A DNA stretch of 64,000 nt from Pelagibius marinus (GCF_014925385.1 NZ_JACSDK010000009.1:372001-436000), one strand, 5' to 3'; positions 38,065-47,444 are shown, numbered from the stretch's first letter. The notes: generated from the sequence alone by a model not told the origin. Numbers and translations: made by a program.

Positions 38065-39507
38065 TCAACCGAAGCGCAGCAGGAAGCGCACGATCTTCTT
38101 CGTGCGTTCGCCGAACAGGCTCGGGGTGTAGTAGCTGCCGGCCACGCGCTTGTTCACCTCGCCCAGGGTGGGGTAGGGCGCGATAACGTTCGCCAGGGCG
38201 CCGATCTTCAGGCCCTTGTCGATGGCCAGCACCCAGGGTTGCAGCAACTCGCCGGCGTGCAGGCCGACGATGGAGGCGCCGAGAATGCGCCCGCGCGCGC
38301 CGACCACCACCTTCACCAGGCCCTCCGCGGCGCGCTCGGTGCGGGCGCGGTCGTTCTCGGCGAAAGACGTGGTCAGCACCCGCACCTTGTCGCCGTGCTT
38401 CTCGCGCGCCTCGGCCTCGGTGAGGCCGACGTGGGCGATTTCCGGGTCGGTGAAGGTGACCCGGGGCAGGGCCTTGTAGTCGACCTTGGCGGGCAGGCGG
38501 AACAGCGCGTTGCGGATGACGATGCCGGCGTGATAGCCGGCCAGGTGGGTGAACTGGTAGGCGCCCAGGCCCTCGACCAGGGCGACGTCGCCGACCGCGA
38601 AGATGTGCCTGTTGCTGCTGCGCAGCCGCCGGTCCACCTCGATACCGCGGGCCGTATAGGCGACGCCCGCCGCCTCCAGGCCCAGGCCGTCGACGTTGGC
38701 CCTGCGCCCGGCGGCGACCAGCAGGTGGGAGCCGGTGAGCCGGGTCTGCGCGCCGTCTTTTTCCAGGCTGACCGCGATGCCGTTGCCCTCCGCCGCCACC
38801 TCTTTCACGGCGATGCCCTCGTGGATCTCGACGCCGTCTTCCTCCAGGCGGCGGCGGGCGACGGCGGTGATCTCCGGGTCGTCCTTGGCCAGGATCCGGT
38901 CCATTTCCAGCAGCGAGACGCGCGCGCCGAGGCGGCGCTGCGCCTGGGCCAGCTCGGTCCCGATCGGTCCGCCGCCGATGACGATGAGGTGTTCCGGCCG
39001 CTCGGCCAGCTCGAAGACGGTCTCGTTGGTCAGGTAGGCCACGCTCTCCAGGCCGGGGATCGGCGGCACTGCGGCGCTGGAGCCGGTGGCGATGACGAAG
39101 CGCTTGGCCTTCACCCGGGTCTCGCCCGCTTCCAGCTCGCGCGCGCCGGTGAAGCGCGCCGCCGCCTGAAGGACGGTGACGCCCAGGCCCTCGAAACGCT
39201 CGACCGAGTCATGCGGCGCGATGGCGGCGATGACGCTGCGCAGGTGGTCGCGGACCGCCGGGAAGTCCACGGCCGGCTCGTGCCCGTTGACGCCGAAGCG
39301 GTCGGCATGGCGCACCTTGTCGGCGGCCGCGGCCGCGGCGATCAGCGCCTTGGAGGGCACGCAGCCGTAGTTCAGGCAGTCGCCGCCCATCTTGCCCTTT
39401 TCGACAAGCACCACCCGCGCGCCCATCTGGGACGCGCCGGCGGCCACCGACAGGCCGCCGGAACCGGCGCCGACGACACAGATATCGGCCTCGATGGTCT
39501 TGGGCAT
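38065..39507 (-). CDS. FAD-dependent pyridine nucleotide-disulfide oxidoreductase (mercuric-reductase-like)
   Basis: The 480-residue product has FAD-binding VVGAGSGGLSVA, the redox-active pair in GGDCLNYGCVPSKAL (CxxxxC), the NAD-binding IGGGPIGTELAQAQRRLGARV and the C-terminal dimerisation domain. It lacks the N-terminal heavy-metal domain and C-terminal vicinal cysteines of true MerA. Where lipoamide dehydrogenases have HPT..E, it reads YPTLGE, so the catalytic base is changed. It is therefore a member of the MerA-like/YkgC group, not a confirmed Hg or lipoamide enzyme. AAGGA precedes the ATG at 39507. TVP38 follows. Confidence 0.85.
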   Translation of the reverse strand: MPKTIEADICVVGAGSGGLSVAAGASQMGARVVLVEKGKMGGDCLNYGCVPSKALIAAAAAADKVRHADRFGVNGHEPAVDFPAVRDHLRSVIAAIAPHDSVERFEGLGVTVLQAAARFTGARELEAGETRVKAKRFVIATGSSAAVPPIPGLESVAYLTNETVFELAERPEHLIVIGGGPIGTELAQAQRRLGARVSLLEMDRILAKDDPEITAVARRRLEEDGVEIHEGIAVKEVAAEGNGIAVSLEKDGAQTRLTGSHLLVAAGRRANVDGLGLEAAGVAYTARGIEVDRRLRSSNRHIFAVGDVALVEGLGAYQFTHLAGYHAGIVIRNALFRLPAKVDYKALPRVTFTDPEIAHVGLTEAEAREKHGDKVRVLTTSFAENDRARTERAAEGLVKVVVGARGRILGASIVGLHAGELLQPWVLAIDKGLKIGALANVIAPYPTLGEVNKRVAGSYYTPSLFGERTKKIVRFLLRFG

Positions 39508-39603
39508 GCTCGCTTTCCTTTGCGCTGCTGCCGCGCCGGAACTCCGGCGCTGGTGTCGCGCTCCAAGCACAGATAGGCATACTCGGCAGCGCGGCAAAAG
39601 GCC

Positions 39604-39621
39604 TCTCACAGCGTTGTGAGA
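39604..39621. promoter_or_regulatory. Operator-like inverted repeat upstream of the reductase gene
   Basis: TCTCACA (39604-39610) and TGTGAGA (39615-39621) form a perfect 7-bp inverted repeat around four bases. It lies about 100 bases upstream of the reductase start at 39507 and 130 bases from the divergent SLC13-type gene. It is a candidate dimeric-regulator site; the binding protein is unknown. Confidence 0.4.
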
Positions 39622-39639
39622 CAGCGTGAAAGGCCGGCG

Positions 39640-39654
39640 TTAAGGTAGCGTTAA
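39640..39654. promoter_or_regulatory. CtrA-type box
   Basis: TTAA (39640-39643), seven bases, then TTAA (39651-39654) matches TTAA-N7-TTAA. It lies in the divergent intergenic region between the reductase and SLC13-type permease genes. A single box with no proven partner is weaker evidence than the pair at 9474-9565. Confidence 0.45.
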
Positions 39655-39751
39655 GCATAGCCGCGCGGCCGGCGGGGCGCGAGGCGCCGAAAGGCGGCCA
39701 AGTGACTGAAAAACAGTCTCCCGCTTATGGTTTTGCAGCCGTACGGCGGCG

Positions 39752-41623
39752 ATGACACAATCGGAGTCCCGAATCCGCGCGACCAGGGAGCCGAACCGCA
39801 CCTTGACCCCAGAGACCATGATCCCCGACACCTTGATCCCTGGCGGCATGACGGGCGATCAGGCCGTTCTCTTCGCGATTCTCCTGGCGCTCTTCGCTCT
39901 GCTGGTCTGGGGCCGCTGGCGCTACGACGTGGTCGCCTTCGCCAGCCTGATGGCCTGCGTGGCCCTGGGCCTGGTGCCGACCGGGGAGGCCTTCAACGGC
40001 TTCGCGCATCCGGCCACCATCACCGTCGCCGCCGTCCTGGTGCTGAGCCGCGTGCTCTCGGGCACCGGCGCCATCGACCGCCTGACCCAGATCGTGCGCC
40101 CGGCGACGGGCAACACCACCACCCACGTCGGCGCCCTGGCCGGGCTGGCGGCGGCCATGTCGGCGGTGATGAACAACGTCGGCGCGCTGGGCATCCTCAT
40201 GCCCATGGCCATCGAGTCGGCGCGCAAGGCGGTGCGCTCACCCAGTCTGGTGCTCATGCCGCTGTCCTTCGGCTCCATGCTGGGCGGTCTCATCACCCTG
40301 ATCGGCACGCCGCCCAACATCATCGTCGCCAGCTACCGCGGCGAGCTGACCGGCGAGCCCTTCCACATGTTCGACTACACCCCCGTCGGCCTGGCCATTG
40401 CCCTGACCGGGGTGGTCTTCGTCGCCCTGGTCGGCTGGCGCCTGGTGCCGCAGCGCGCCAGCGCCCGCGCCAAGGGCGAACTCTTCGACATCGAGAACTA
40501 CGTCACCGAGGTGACGGTGCCGGAGGACAACCCCAACATCGGCAAGACGCTGCGCGAGATCGACGAGATGACCGAGGACATCGACGCGATCATCATGGAC
40601 CAGATCCGCGGCGACCGCGCCTATCCGCCCGCCACGCGCAAGCAGCTGCGCGCCGGCGACATCCTGAAGATCGAGGCGGCGCCGGACGAGATCGACAAGT
40701 TCGTCAGCAAGCTGGGGCTGGAGATCGGCAGCGAGGACTCGGGCGTGGAGCCACGGGAAAAATCGAGCGACGCCAGCCTGATGGAAGCGGTGGTGACACC
40801 GGGCTCGCGCCTCGACGGCCGCCTGGTCAGCTCGCTGAAGCTCTTCGCCCGCCGCGGCATCACCCTGCTGGGCGTCTCACGCCAGGGCCAGCCTTTCCAC
40901 GGGCGCCTGCGCTCCTTCCGCATCCGCCCCGGCGACGTGCTGCTGCTGCACGGCGAGGGCGAACAGCTGGCCGACCTGGTGCCGGCCTTCGGCTGCCTGC
41001 CCCTGGCCGAGCGCGAGCTGCACTTCGGCAAGCGCGGCAAGGGCCCGGCGGTGATCGCCATCTTCGCCGCCGCCATCGCCGCGGCCAGCTTCGGCCTGGT
41101 GCCGATCCACATCGCCTTCGGCATGGCCATCGTGCTGCTGGTGGCCACGGACCTGATGAACGTGCGCGAGCTCTACGACGGCATCGACTGGTCGGTCATC
41201 GTGCTGCTGGGGGCGCTGATCCCGGTAGGCGGCGCCCTGCAGGCGACCGGGGCGACGTCGCTCATCGCCGACGGGGTGCTGAGCCTCACCGCCGGCCTGC
41301 CCGCCGCGGCGGTGCTGGTCATCGTCATGGTGGTGACCATGACCCTGTCGGATATCCTGAACAACGCGGCCACCGCCGTGGTCATGGCGCCCATCGCCGC
41401 CACCATCGCCCAGCGCCTGGGGGTCGACCCCGACCCCTTCCTCATGGCCATCGCGGTGGCGGCCTCCTGCGCCTTCCTGACGCCCATCGGGCACCAGAAC
41501 AACGCCCTGATCCTGGGCCCCGGCGGCTACCGCTTCGGCGACTACTGGCGCATGGGCCTGCCGCTGGAGATCCTGGTCATCGCCGTGGCGGTGCCGGTGA
41601 TCCTGGTGATCTGGCCGCTGTAG
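39752..41623 (+). CDS. SLC13-family (DASS) permease with two TrkA-C/RCK-C domains
   Basis: The product of up to 623 residues is an integral membrane transporter of the SLC13/DASS group, which moves sulfate, di- or tricarboxylates or similar anions, usually with Na+. About six spans precede and six follow a cytoplasmic central region (about residues 240-425) carrying two TrkA-C-like domains: a first with VPEDNPNIGKTLREID and KQLRAGDILKIEA, and a second with PGSRLDGRLVSSL and RIRPGDVLLLHGEG. SNT-like pore motifs are MNNVGALGILMP and DILNNAATAVVMAP. Start is uncertain: ATG at 39752, 39818 and 39848 are all possible, with no strong ribosome binding site. Confidence 0.87.
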   Translation: MTQSESRIRATREPNRTLTPETMIPDTLIPGGMTGDQAVLFAILLALFALLVWGRWRYDVVAFASLMACVALGLVPTGEAFNGFAHPATITVAAVLVLSRVLSGTGAIDRLTQIVRPATGNTTTHVGALAGLAAAMSAVMNNVGALGILMPMAIESARKAVRSPSLVLMPLSFGSMLGGLITLIGTPPNIIVASYRGELTGEPFHMFDYTPVGLAIALTGVVFVALVGWRLVPQRASARAKGELFDIENYVTEVTVPEDNPNIGKTLREIDEMTEDIDAIIMDQIRGDRAYPPATRKQLRAGDILKIEAAPDEIDKFVSKLGLEIGSEDSGVEPREKSSDASLMEAVVTPGSRLDGRLVSSLKLFARRGITLLGVSRQGQPFHGRLRSFRIRPGDVLLLHGEGEQLADLVPAFGCLPLAERELHFGKRGKGPAVIAIFAAAIAAASFGLVPIHIAFGMAIVLLVATDLMNVRELYDGIDWSVIVLLGALIPVGGALQATGATSLIADGVLSLTAGLPAAAVLVIVMVVTMTLSDILNNAATAVVMAPIAATIAQRLGVDPDPFLMAIAVAASCAFLTPIGHQNNALILGPGGYRFGDYWRMGLPLEILVIAVAVPVILVIWPL

Positions 41624-41647
41624 AGCCGGGCTGTCTGGCTCCGGCGT

Positions 41648-43717
41648 TCAGGCGGTCTGGCGGTCTTCTTCCAGCCTGTAGAGCTCTTCGACGCCGACGC
41701 GCTCGGCGGGGAAGCGCACGGTGATCGATGTGCCCTTGCCCACTTCGCTCTCGATGGTCATGGAACCGCCGTGCATCTCGGCCAGGGAGCGGGTGATCGG
41801 CAGGCCCAGGCCGGTGCCGTCGTGGCTGCGCGTGTGGGCGCTTTCGACCTGGCCGAAGGGCTGCATCACGATCTCGATGTCGTCGGCCGACATGCCGATG
41901 CCGGTGTCGCGCACGATGAGGGCCAACTGGCCGCCCGGCTCCTGCCGCGCCTCGACGATCACGCCGCCGCCGCTGGGCGTGAACTTGATGGCGTTGGACA
42001 GCAGGTTGAGCAGGATCTGGCGCACCGAGCGCTTGTCGGCGTAGAGCGAGGGCAGATCCTCGGGCAGCAGGCTGCGCAGCGCCAGGCCGGCATTGGCGGC
42101 GGCTTCCTTGACGATGGTCTGGCAGGACTGCGCCACCGAGGCGAGATCGAAATGCTCCTCGTGCAGCTCCATGCGCCCGGCCTCGATCTTCGAGAGGTCG
42201 AGGATATCGCTGATGATGGACAGCAGGTGGCTGGCGCTGCGGCGGATGTCCTCGGCGTATTCGCTGTACTGCGGATTGCCGAGCGGGCCGAAGAGGCCCT
42301 GCTCCATGATCTCCGAAAAGCCGATGATCGCGTTCAAGGGGGTGCGCAGCTCGTGGCTCATGTTGGCCAGGAAGGCCGACTTGGCGTGGTTGGCCCGCTC
42401 TGCCTCGTCGCGGGCGACGCGCAGCTGCTGCTCCTTCTCCTTGATCTCACTGATGTTCATGTGGATGCCGCCGACGCCGATGGCGTTCCCCGTGGAGTCC
42501 AGCACCGGGAAGCGGGTGATCATGGCGAAGACCTTGCCCCCGTCGTGGCGCGACACCTCCATCTCCGCTTCCATGGGGATGCCGGTGCGCAGCACCGTTC
42601 TGTCCTGGGCGTTGATCACCTCGGCCTCGGCAGCCGGGAAGTGGTCGTGGGCGGACTGGCCGACGATCTCGTTGCTCTGCAGGCCGTAGAGTTCACTGAA
42701 CTGCTGGTTGGCCAGCAGGTAGGCGCCGTTCTGGTCCTTCAGCACCAGGCCGGCGGGCAGGTGGTCGATGACGGCGCGCAGGCGATCGCGAATCTCGCGC
42801 TCGGCCCGCTCCATGGTCTTGGTCTCGCTGACGTCGGTGGCGGTCAGGAAGATGCCGCCGTTACCGGTACGCTCCTCGCGCAGGCGGAACCAGCGGCCGT
42901 CGGCGCGCTCCATCTCGAACTCTTCGATCGGGTTGCGGTGGCGGACGATGCGCTCTTCGATCCACTCCTGCTCGCGCCCGAAGGCGGCGGGGACCATGCC
43001 GTGCTTCACCTGCAGGCGCGCCAGCTCCTCGAAGGTCATGCCGGGGCCGATCGAATTGGCAGCAGGGCCGAAGATCTCGACGTAGCTGTCATTGAACAGC
43101 AGCAGCCGGTCCTCGCTGTCGAACAGCGCCACCGCCGAGGTGAAGTGCTCGATCGCCTGCAGCAGCAGATCCTGCGCCTCGAAGGCCATGCGGCGGGCAC
43201 GGTATTCCTCGGTCAGGTTGCGGCCGGTGCCGCGGTAGCCGAGGAAAGCACCCTCATCGTCGAACAGCGGCACACCGCTGATCGACCAGTATTGGCGGTC
43301 GCCCGTGTCGTTGATGTAGACGTAGCGGAAGTCGCGAAAGGGACGATGCGCCTGGAGGTCCTCGAGGTGCGCTTCCCACTTGTCGGCGTCGGTGTCGCCG
43401 GCGCCGATCTCCTGGCGCGTCTTGCCGAGGGTGCTGGTGGGGTCGACACCGGTGACCTCGCGCAGACGCTCCGACATGAAGGAGAAGCGCAGGTCGGCGT
43501 CCATCTCCCAGAACCAGTCGGAGGCGGCGGCGGCGAAGTCACGCAGACGCGTTTCGCTCTCACGCAGTGCGGCATCGGCCTTGGAGCGCTCGACTTCGAG
43601 CTGCTCAACCTCTTCCACGCGCCGCCGGAGCTTCTCGAGCTCCTCGGCCAACTGCGCTTTTGTCGGCAAGGGCCGAAAATCCCCTAAGCTTCTGGTGGCA
43701 CATATAAATTCCAACAT
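41648..43717 (-). CDS. Soluble multi-PAS sensor histidine kinase
   Basis: The 689-residue product has an N-terminal coiled coil (about 20-45), three PAS domains (about 55-175, 190-300 and 310-430) and a C-terminal histidine kinase. The H-box is SHELRTPLNAIIGFSE near residue 475; the ATPase domain has the N-box NLLSNAIKFTP, DTGIGM and GTGLGLPI. No membrane span is seen, so it senses a cytoplasmic signal and passes phosphate to an unlinked regulator. Start is unclear: ATG at 43717 lacks a ribosome binding site, and a TTG at 43669 with AGGGG upstream is an alternative. No response regulator is adjacent. Confidence 0.9.
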   Translation of the reverse strand: MLEFICATRSLGDFRPLPTKAQLAEELEKLRRRVEEVEQLEVERSKADAALRESETRLRDFAAAASDWFWEMDADLRFSFMSERLREVTGVDPTSTLGKTRQEIGAGDTDADKWEAHLEDLQAHRPFRDFRYVYINDTGDRQYWSISGVPLFDDEGAFLGYRGTGRNLTEEYRARRMAFEAQDLLLQAIEHFTSAVALFDSEDRLLLFNDSYVEIFGPAANSIGPGMTFEELARLQVKHGMVPAAFGREQEWIEERIVRHRNPIEEFEMERADGRWFRLREERTGNGGIFLTATDVSETKTMERAEREIRDRLRAVIDHLPAGLVLKDQNGAYLLANQQFSELYGLQSNEIVGQSAHDHFPAAEAEVINAQDRTVLRTGIPMEAEMEVSRHDGGKVFAMITRFPVLDSTGNAIGVGGIHMNISEIKEKEQQLRVARDEAERANHAKSAFLANMSHELRTPLNAIIGFSEIMEQGLFGPLGNPQYSEYAEDIRRSASHLLSIISDILDLSKIEAGRMELHEEHFDLASVAQSCQTIVKEAAANAGLALRSLLPEDLPSLYADKRSVRQILLNLLSNAIKFTPSGGGVIVEARQEPGGQLALIVRDTGIGMSADDIEIVMQPFGQVESAHTRSHDGTGLGLPITRSLAEMHGGSMTIESEVGKGTSITVRFPAERVGVEELYRLEEDRQTA

Positions 43718-44034
43718 ATAAGCGTTAAAAGACGTTGAAGATTCACCGCTCCTGGTGTGTGAAGCAGGCGCGAATACACGACATAGACGTGCTACCTGCG
43801 CGCGCCGAGCGCAGGACCCTTCGGTCATAAAACTGCCGCGTGAGCGACATCGCCCGGCAACGCCGACAGGCTATCGACTGCGCGAGGCCCCCGCCCGGAT
43901 CCGACTCGGGGACAGCGCCCGCGACGGCGGGCCTGGACCAAACGCAGAAAGGACCGCAGTCACAACGCCGGGGAGCCAATCGACAACCGCCATCCGCGCG
44001 GCCTACAAACGTCAAGACACGCAAGGAGCAGATC
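43718..44034. other. Divergent intergenic region upstream of the kinase and phoD
   Basis: These 317 bases hold an AT-rich patch (43703-43731) behind the kinase gene and the AAGGAG ribosome binding site of phoD (44023-44028). A degenerate Pho-box-like pair, CGGTCAT-AAAA-CTGCCGC (43822-43839), matches 10 of 14 bases of the direct-repeat consensus, too weak to call. I see no supported small gene. Confidence 0.45.
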
Positions 44035-45630
44035 ATGTCGCAGCTGCCTAACGCCCGTTCCACCTTCCGCCTCACCCGGCGCAGCCTGCTGCAGACCGGG
44101 GCGGCCGGCGCGGGCCTCGCCGGAGCGGGCCTGCTGGGCCTCTCGGCCCCCGCCATCGCCCAGTCGAACCGCCCGGTCTTCACCCACGGCGTACAGAGCG
44201 GCGACGTCACCACCAACAGCGGCATGATCTGGGCGCGGGCCGACCGGCCGTCGCGCCTGCTGGTCGAGGTCGCGACCAGCGACAGCTTCAAGGACGCGCG
44301 GCGCCTGCGCGGCCCGGCGGCGATCGAGACGAGCGACTTCACCGCCAAGATGGACCTCACCGACCTGCCCGCCGGCCAGGATATCTTCTACCGCCTGCAG
44401 TGGCAGGACCTTGCCGACGTGAATGTGATGAGCGAGCCGACGCTCGGCCGCTTCCGCACCGCGCCCGCCGACAAGCGCGACATCAACTTCGTGTGGACCG
44501 GCGACACCTGCGGCCAGGGCTGGGGCATCAATCTGGATTGGGGCGGCCTGCGCTGCTACCAGACCATGTTGGACAACCGCCCGGACTTCTTCATCCACTC
44601 CGGCGACAACATCTACGCCGACGGCCCGATCCAGTCGGAGGTCACCCTGCCCGACGGCAGCATCTGGAAGAACCTGACCACGGAAGAGAAGTCGAAGGTC
44701 GCCGAGACGCTGGCCGAGTTCCGCGGCTGCTACAAGTACAACCTGATGGACGAGAATGTGAGGCGCATGAACGCCGAGGTGCCGGTGTTCTCCCAGTGGG
44801 ACGACCACGAGGTGCTGAACAACTGGTACCCCGGCGAGATGCTGATCTCCGACGACCGTTACAAGGTGAAGAGCGCCTCGCTGCTGGCCAGCCGCGCCCA
44901 GCGTGCCTTCCTGGAGTACATGCCGATCCGCCCGACCCTGGGCGATCCGGAGCGCATCTACCGCAAGGTCTCCTACGGCCCTCTGCTGGACGTCTTCTTC
45001 GTCGACATGCGCAGCTACCGCGGCGCCAACAGCGCCAACCGCCAGGCCGAGCGCAGCGCGGCGACCGACTTCCTGGGCCCCGATCAGCTCATGTGGCTCA
45101 AACGCGAACTGCTGGCCTCCAAGGCGACTTGGAAGGTGATCGCCGCCGACATGCCCATCGGCATCCAGGTGAAGGACAAGGTCGACGGCCAGCCGGCCTT
45201 CGAGAACAGCTCCAACGGCGACGGGCCGGTGCTGGGCCGCGAGCACGACATCGCCGACCTGCTGCGCTTCGCGAAGAACAACAGGATCGAGCAGATCGTC
45301 TGGCTGACCGCCGACGTGCACTACACGGCGGCGCACTACTACGATCCCAACAAGGCGCAGTTCCAGGACTTCAACCCCTTCTGGGAGTTCGTCTCCGGCC
45401 CGGTGCACGCCGGCTCCTTCGGCCCCGGCGAGATGGACAACACCTTTGGTCCGCAGGTGATCTACACCAAGAACCCGGGCGGCAAGCCGAACCTGGCGCC
45501 CAGCGAGGGCCTGCAGTTCTTCGGCCAGGTGCGCATCGACGGCGAGACCGAGGCGATGACCGTCACCCTGAAAGACCTCAACAACGAAGAGCTCTACTCG
45601 GTGACCCTGAAGGCGGCAACGGCCGCCTGA
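44035..45630 (+). CDS. phoD: Tat-exported alkaline phosphatase D (PhoD-like)
   Basis: The 531-residue product is a PhoD-family phosphodiesterase/alkaline phosphatase acting in the periplasm. A twin-arginine signal (LTRRSLLQTGAAGAG..., cleavage near AIAQS) is followed by the PhoD N-terminal domain (FTHGVQSGDVTTNSGMIWARAD) and the calcineurin-like metallophosphatase core: VWTGDTCGQG, IHSGDNIYADG, QWDDHEVLNNWYPGE and late WLTADVHYTAAHYY. Folded export with bound Fe/Ca would fit Tat. AAGGAG lies six bases before the ATG at 44035. A strong terminator follows. Confidence 0.93.
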   Translation: MSQLPNARSTFRLTRRSLLQTGAAGAGLAGAGLLGLSAPAIAQSNRPVFTHGVQSGDVTTNSGMIWARADRPSRLLVEVATSDSFKDARRLRGPAAIETSDFTAKMDLTDLPAGQDIFYRLQWQDLADVNVMSEPTLGRFRTAPADKRDINFVWTGDTCGQGWGINLDWGGLRCYQTMLDNRPDFFIHSGDNIYADGPIQSEVTLPDGSIWKNLTTEEKSKVAETLAEFRGCYKYNLMDENVRRMNAEVPVFSQWDDHEVLNNWYPGEMLISDDRYKVKSASLLASRAQRAFLEYMPIRPTLGDPERIYRKVSYGPLLDVFFVDMRSYRGANSANRQAERSAATDFLGPDQLMWLKRELLASKATWKVIAADMPIGIQVKDKVDGQPAFENSSNGDGPVLGREHDIADLLRFAKNNRIEQIVWLTADVHYTAAHYYDPNKAQFQDFNPFWEFVSGPVHAGSFGPGEMDNTFGPQVIYTKNPGGKPNLAPSEGLQFFGQVRIDGETEAMTVTLKDLNNEELYSVTLKAATAA

Positions 45631-45644
45631 CGGCCTGAAAGGCG

Positions 45645-45673
45645 AAAGGGCGCCGCGGACGCGGCGCCCTTTT
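45645..45673 (+). terminator. Intrinsic terminator, probably bidirectional
   Basis: A 10-bp perfect stem (45647-45656 with 45661-45670) around a GGAC tetraloop is followed by T residues (71-73) and preceded by A residues (45-46), so it can end phoD on the plus strand and the chemoreceptor gene on the minus strand. It is the clearest terminator in the window. Confidence 0.88.
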
Positions 45674-45709
45674 CCTTTCCTTTCCGCCCGAGCGAGCAAG
45701 CGACGCAGA

Positions 45710-47110
45710 TCACTCCGTGCGGCTGCGACGCCCGGTGATGATCTTGTCCAGCAGCCGCACCACTTCGGCGGAAGCCTCGTCCATCTCCGAATAGAGTTTC
45801 CAGGCTTCCTCGGCACGGCCGGTCTGATAGGCCTCAGCCGCCTTCTTGCCCAGGGAATGAACCCGCTCGTGGGGTGCCACCAGTGACTTGAACGACTGAT
45901 TGCCGTGGAACCAGGCGTCATCGACCTTGTCATACCACTTGCCCAGGCGGCAGGAGTGATGGTCGGCCAGCTCGTCGGCCTTCAGTGAATTCAGGCCGAC
46001 CAGCATCTCCGCCAGGCGCTTCTTCCAGATGTAGTGATCCGACTTGGCGCGATAGAGCACCGTGTCCCCAATCGACTTCTTGTCCAGTTCGGCGAAGCAG
46101 TCTTCGACGGTGGTCTCGGATTGGCGCACCGCCTCGATCGCCTGGTCGGCGTAGCGCTTGTTGCGGTCGGACAGCTCGGCGATGACCGAGACGCTGCTGC
46201 TGATTTCCTGAACCGCGGTCGACTGCTCGCTGAGCATGCTCGAAATCTCGCGTATGTGCCCGTTCACGGTGCGCACCTGGTCGCCGATCGTGCCCATGCG
46301 CTCGCGGGCTTCATCAATGGCTTTCGTGCCGCTGTCTGCGGCTTCGCGGCTGGCCGAAGCCGCATCGGTCAAGGCCGCCACTTCCTGTTCCAAAAGCAGG
46401 ATGCGCTGGCGAATGTCGTCGGTCGCATCAGCGGTCTGTTTGGCCAGCGCCTTGACTTCGTTCGATACGACGGCGAACCCCTTGCCGTGCTCGCCGGCGC
46501 GCGCGGCTTCGATGGTCGCATTGAGCGCCAGAAGATTGGTTTGCTTGGAAAGCGTGTCGATGGTGGCCAGAATGCCAGAGATCTGCTCCGAGGCGGACAC
46601 CAGACGTTCGGCGCAATTGTCGATCGAGGCGACGCTGCCGGTGATCTCCCGCATCTGAGAGACAGCGTTGTCGAGCTGGTGCACGCCGTCGCTTGCCGCT
46701 TCCAGGGAATGGTCGGCCTCCTTCGCGGCGACGCGGCCGGAGTCGGAAATCTGCTGGATGGAGGAGTTCATCTGCTCCACCGCCGAAGCCATGCCCTGCG
46801 TCCGCTCGTCGGCGCGGCGCATGCTGTCGGTCACGTGAGAGATCGAGGCCATGGCCTGGCTGGCGCCCATCGAGAAGGAAACGGTCGCCTCGAGGGAATG
46901 GCGGGCATCTTCCCGCAGGCGATCGCGCAGCTCGATCAAGGCCAAGGTCAGCCCATCCTCGCCGCCGAGGGCAATATCGTAGTTGCCCGCCGTCAGCGCC
47001 CTCACTGCTTCGGCCAGAGCGGCCCCCGCATCGCCGGAAGCCTCGGTGCCGGCTGGAGGGGCAATGCTGGACTCATCGCCAGTGGCAACCCCGGAAACAG
47101 CCTGCATCAT
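45710..47110 (-). CDS. Soluble methyl-accepting chemotaxis protein with CZB zinc-binding domain
   Basis: The 466-residue product has no membrane span. An N-terminal variable region of about 60 residues leads into a long helical MCP signalling domain whose tip reads [22 protein letters not shown] with [12 protein letters not shown], the CheA/CheW contact zone. The C-terminal 100 residues form a chemoreceptor zinc-binding domain: [15 protein letters not shown] and PHERVH supply the expected His3Cys ligands. CZB receptors sense zinc or hypochlorite in characterised cases. GGAG lies five bases before the ATG at 47110. It converges on phoD across the terminator. Confidence 0.93.
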   Translation of the reverse strand: MMQAVSGVATGDESSIAPPAGTEASGDAGAALAEAVRALTAGNYDIALGGEDGLTLALIELRDRLREDARHSLEATVSFSMGASQAMASISHVTDSMRRADERTQGMASAVEQMNSSIQQISDSGRVAAKEADHSLEAASDGVHQLDNAVSQMREITGSVASIDNCAERLVSASEQISGILATIDTLSKQTNLLALNATIEAARAGEHGKGFAVVSNEVKALAKQTADATDDIRQRILLLEQEVAALTDAASASREAADSGTKAIDEARERMGTIGDQVRTVNGHIREISSMLSEQSTAVQEISSSVSVIAELSDRNKRYADQAIEAVRQSETTVEDCFAELDKKSIGDTVLYRAKSDHYIWKKRLAEMLVGLNSLKADELADHHSCRLGKWYDKVDDAWFHGNQSFKSLVAPHERVHSLGKKAAEAYQTGRAEEAWKLYSEMDEASAEVVRLLDKIITGRRSRTE

Positions 47111-47444
47111 CTCGGCTCCATAGCGGTTCTTCCCTCCGTACCGCGGCCGGCGCAGTGGTTCCCTTCTCTGCGGGAGGCTCCACTCTAATCACTTTCACAT
47201 TAAGTGTTCGTTTAATTGCGGCTCGCACAGCTGTCCGGCCGACGCCGGCACAGCGCAGCAAGATGCGACGGACAAAGTCAGCCAGGCGTTCTGCACAAAG
47301 GTGAAGGCGATTGCACTCGCTTTGATCAAAACGCTCAGAAGTAGAGCCGGCGGCCCGCTGCCGCTCAACGCAGCCGGGCGCCGGTACGCGCCCTCCTTGG
47401 GAGCGGCGCCCGGCGGGTTCCGGCCGGCTTAGTTTGCGGGACCG
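47111..47444. other. Intergenic region between the GNAT gene and the chemoreceptor gene
   Basis: These 334 bases hold the chemoreceptor leader and, past the GNAT stop, an 11-bp perfect inverted repeat (47373-47383 with 47404-47414, 20-base loop) that may end the GNAT transcript, though no T-run follows. At about 47194-47209, TTAA-N8-TTAA is one base off the CtrA spacing. I see no supported gene. Confidence 0.5.

Noticed and set aside
38065-39507. Mercuric reductase
   Set aside because: No N-terminal heavy-metal domain, no C-terminal vicinal cysteines and no mer genes nearby; only the general flavin disulfide reductase fold is supported.
43822-43839. Possible Pho box upstream of phoD
   Set aside because: Only 10 of 14 consensus bases match and the second half-site is poor; not enough to call.
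43755-44051. A 98-codon plus-strand frame before phoD
   Set aside because: No ribosome binding site or motif, Arg-rich, and it overlaps the phoD start in another frame.
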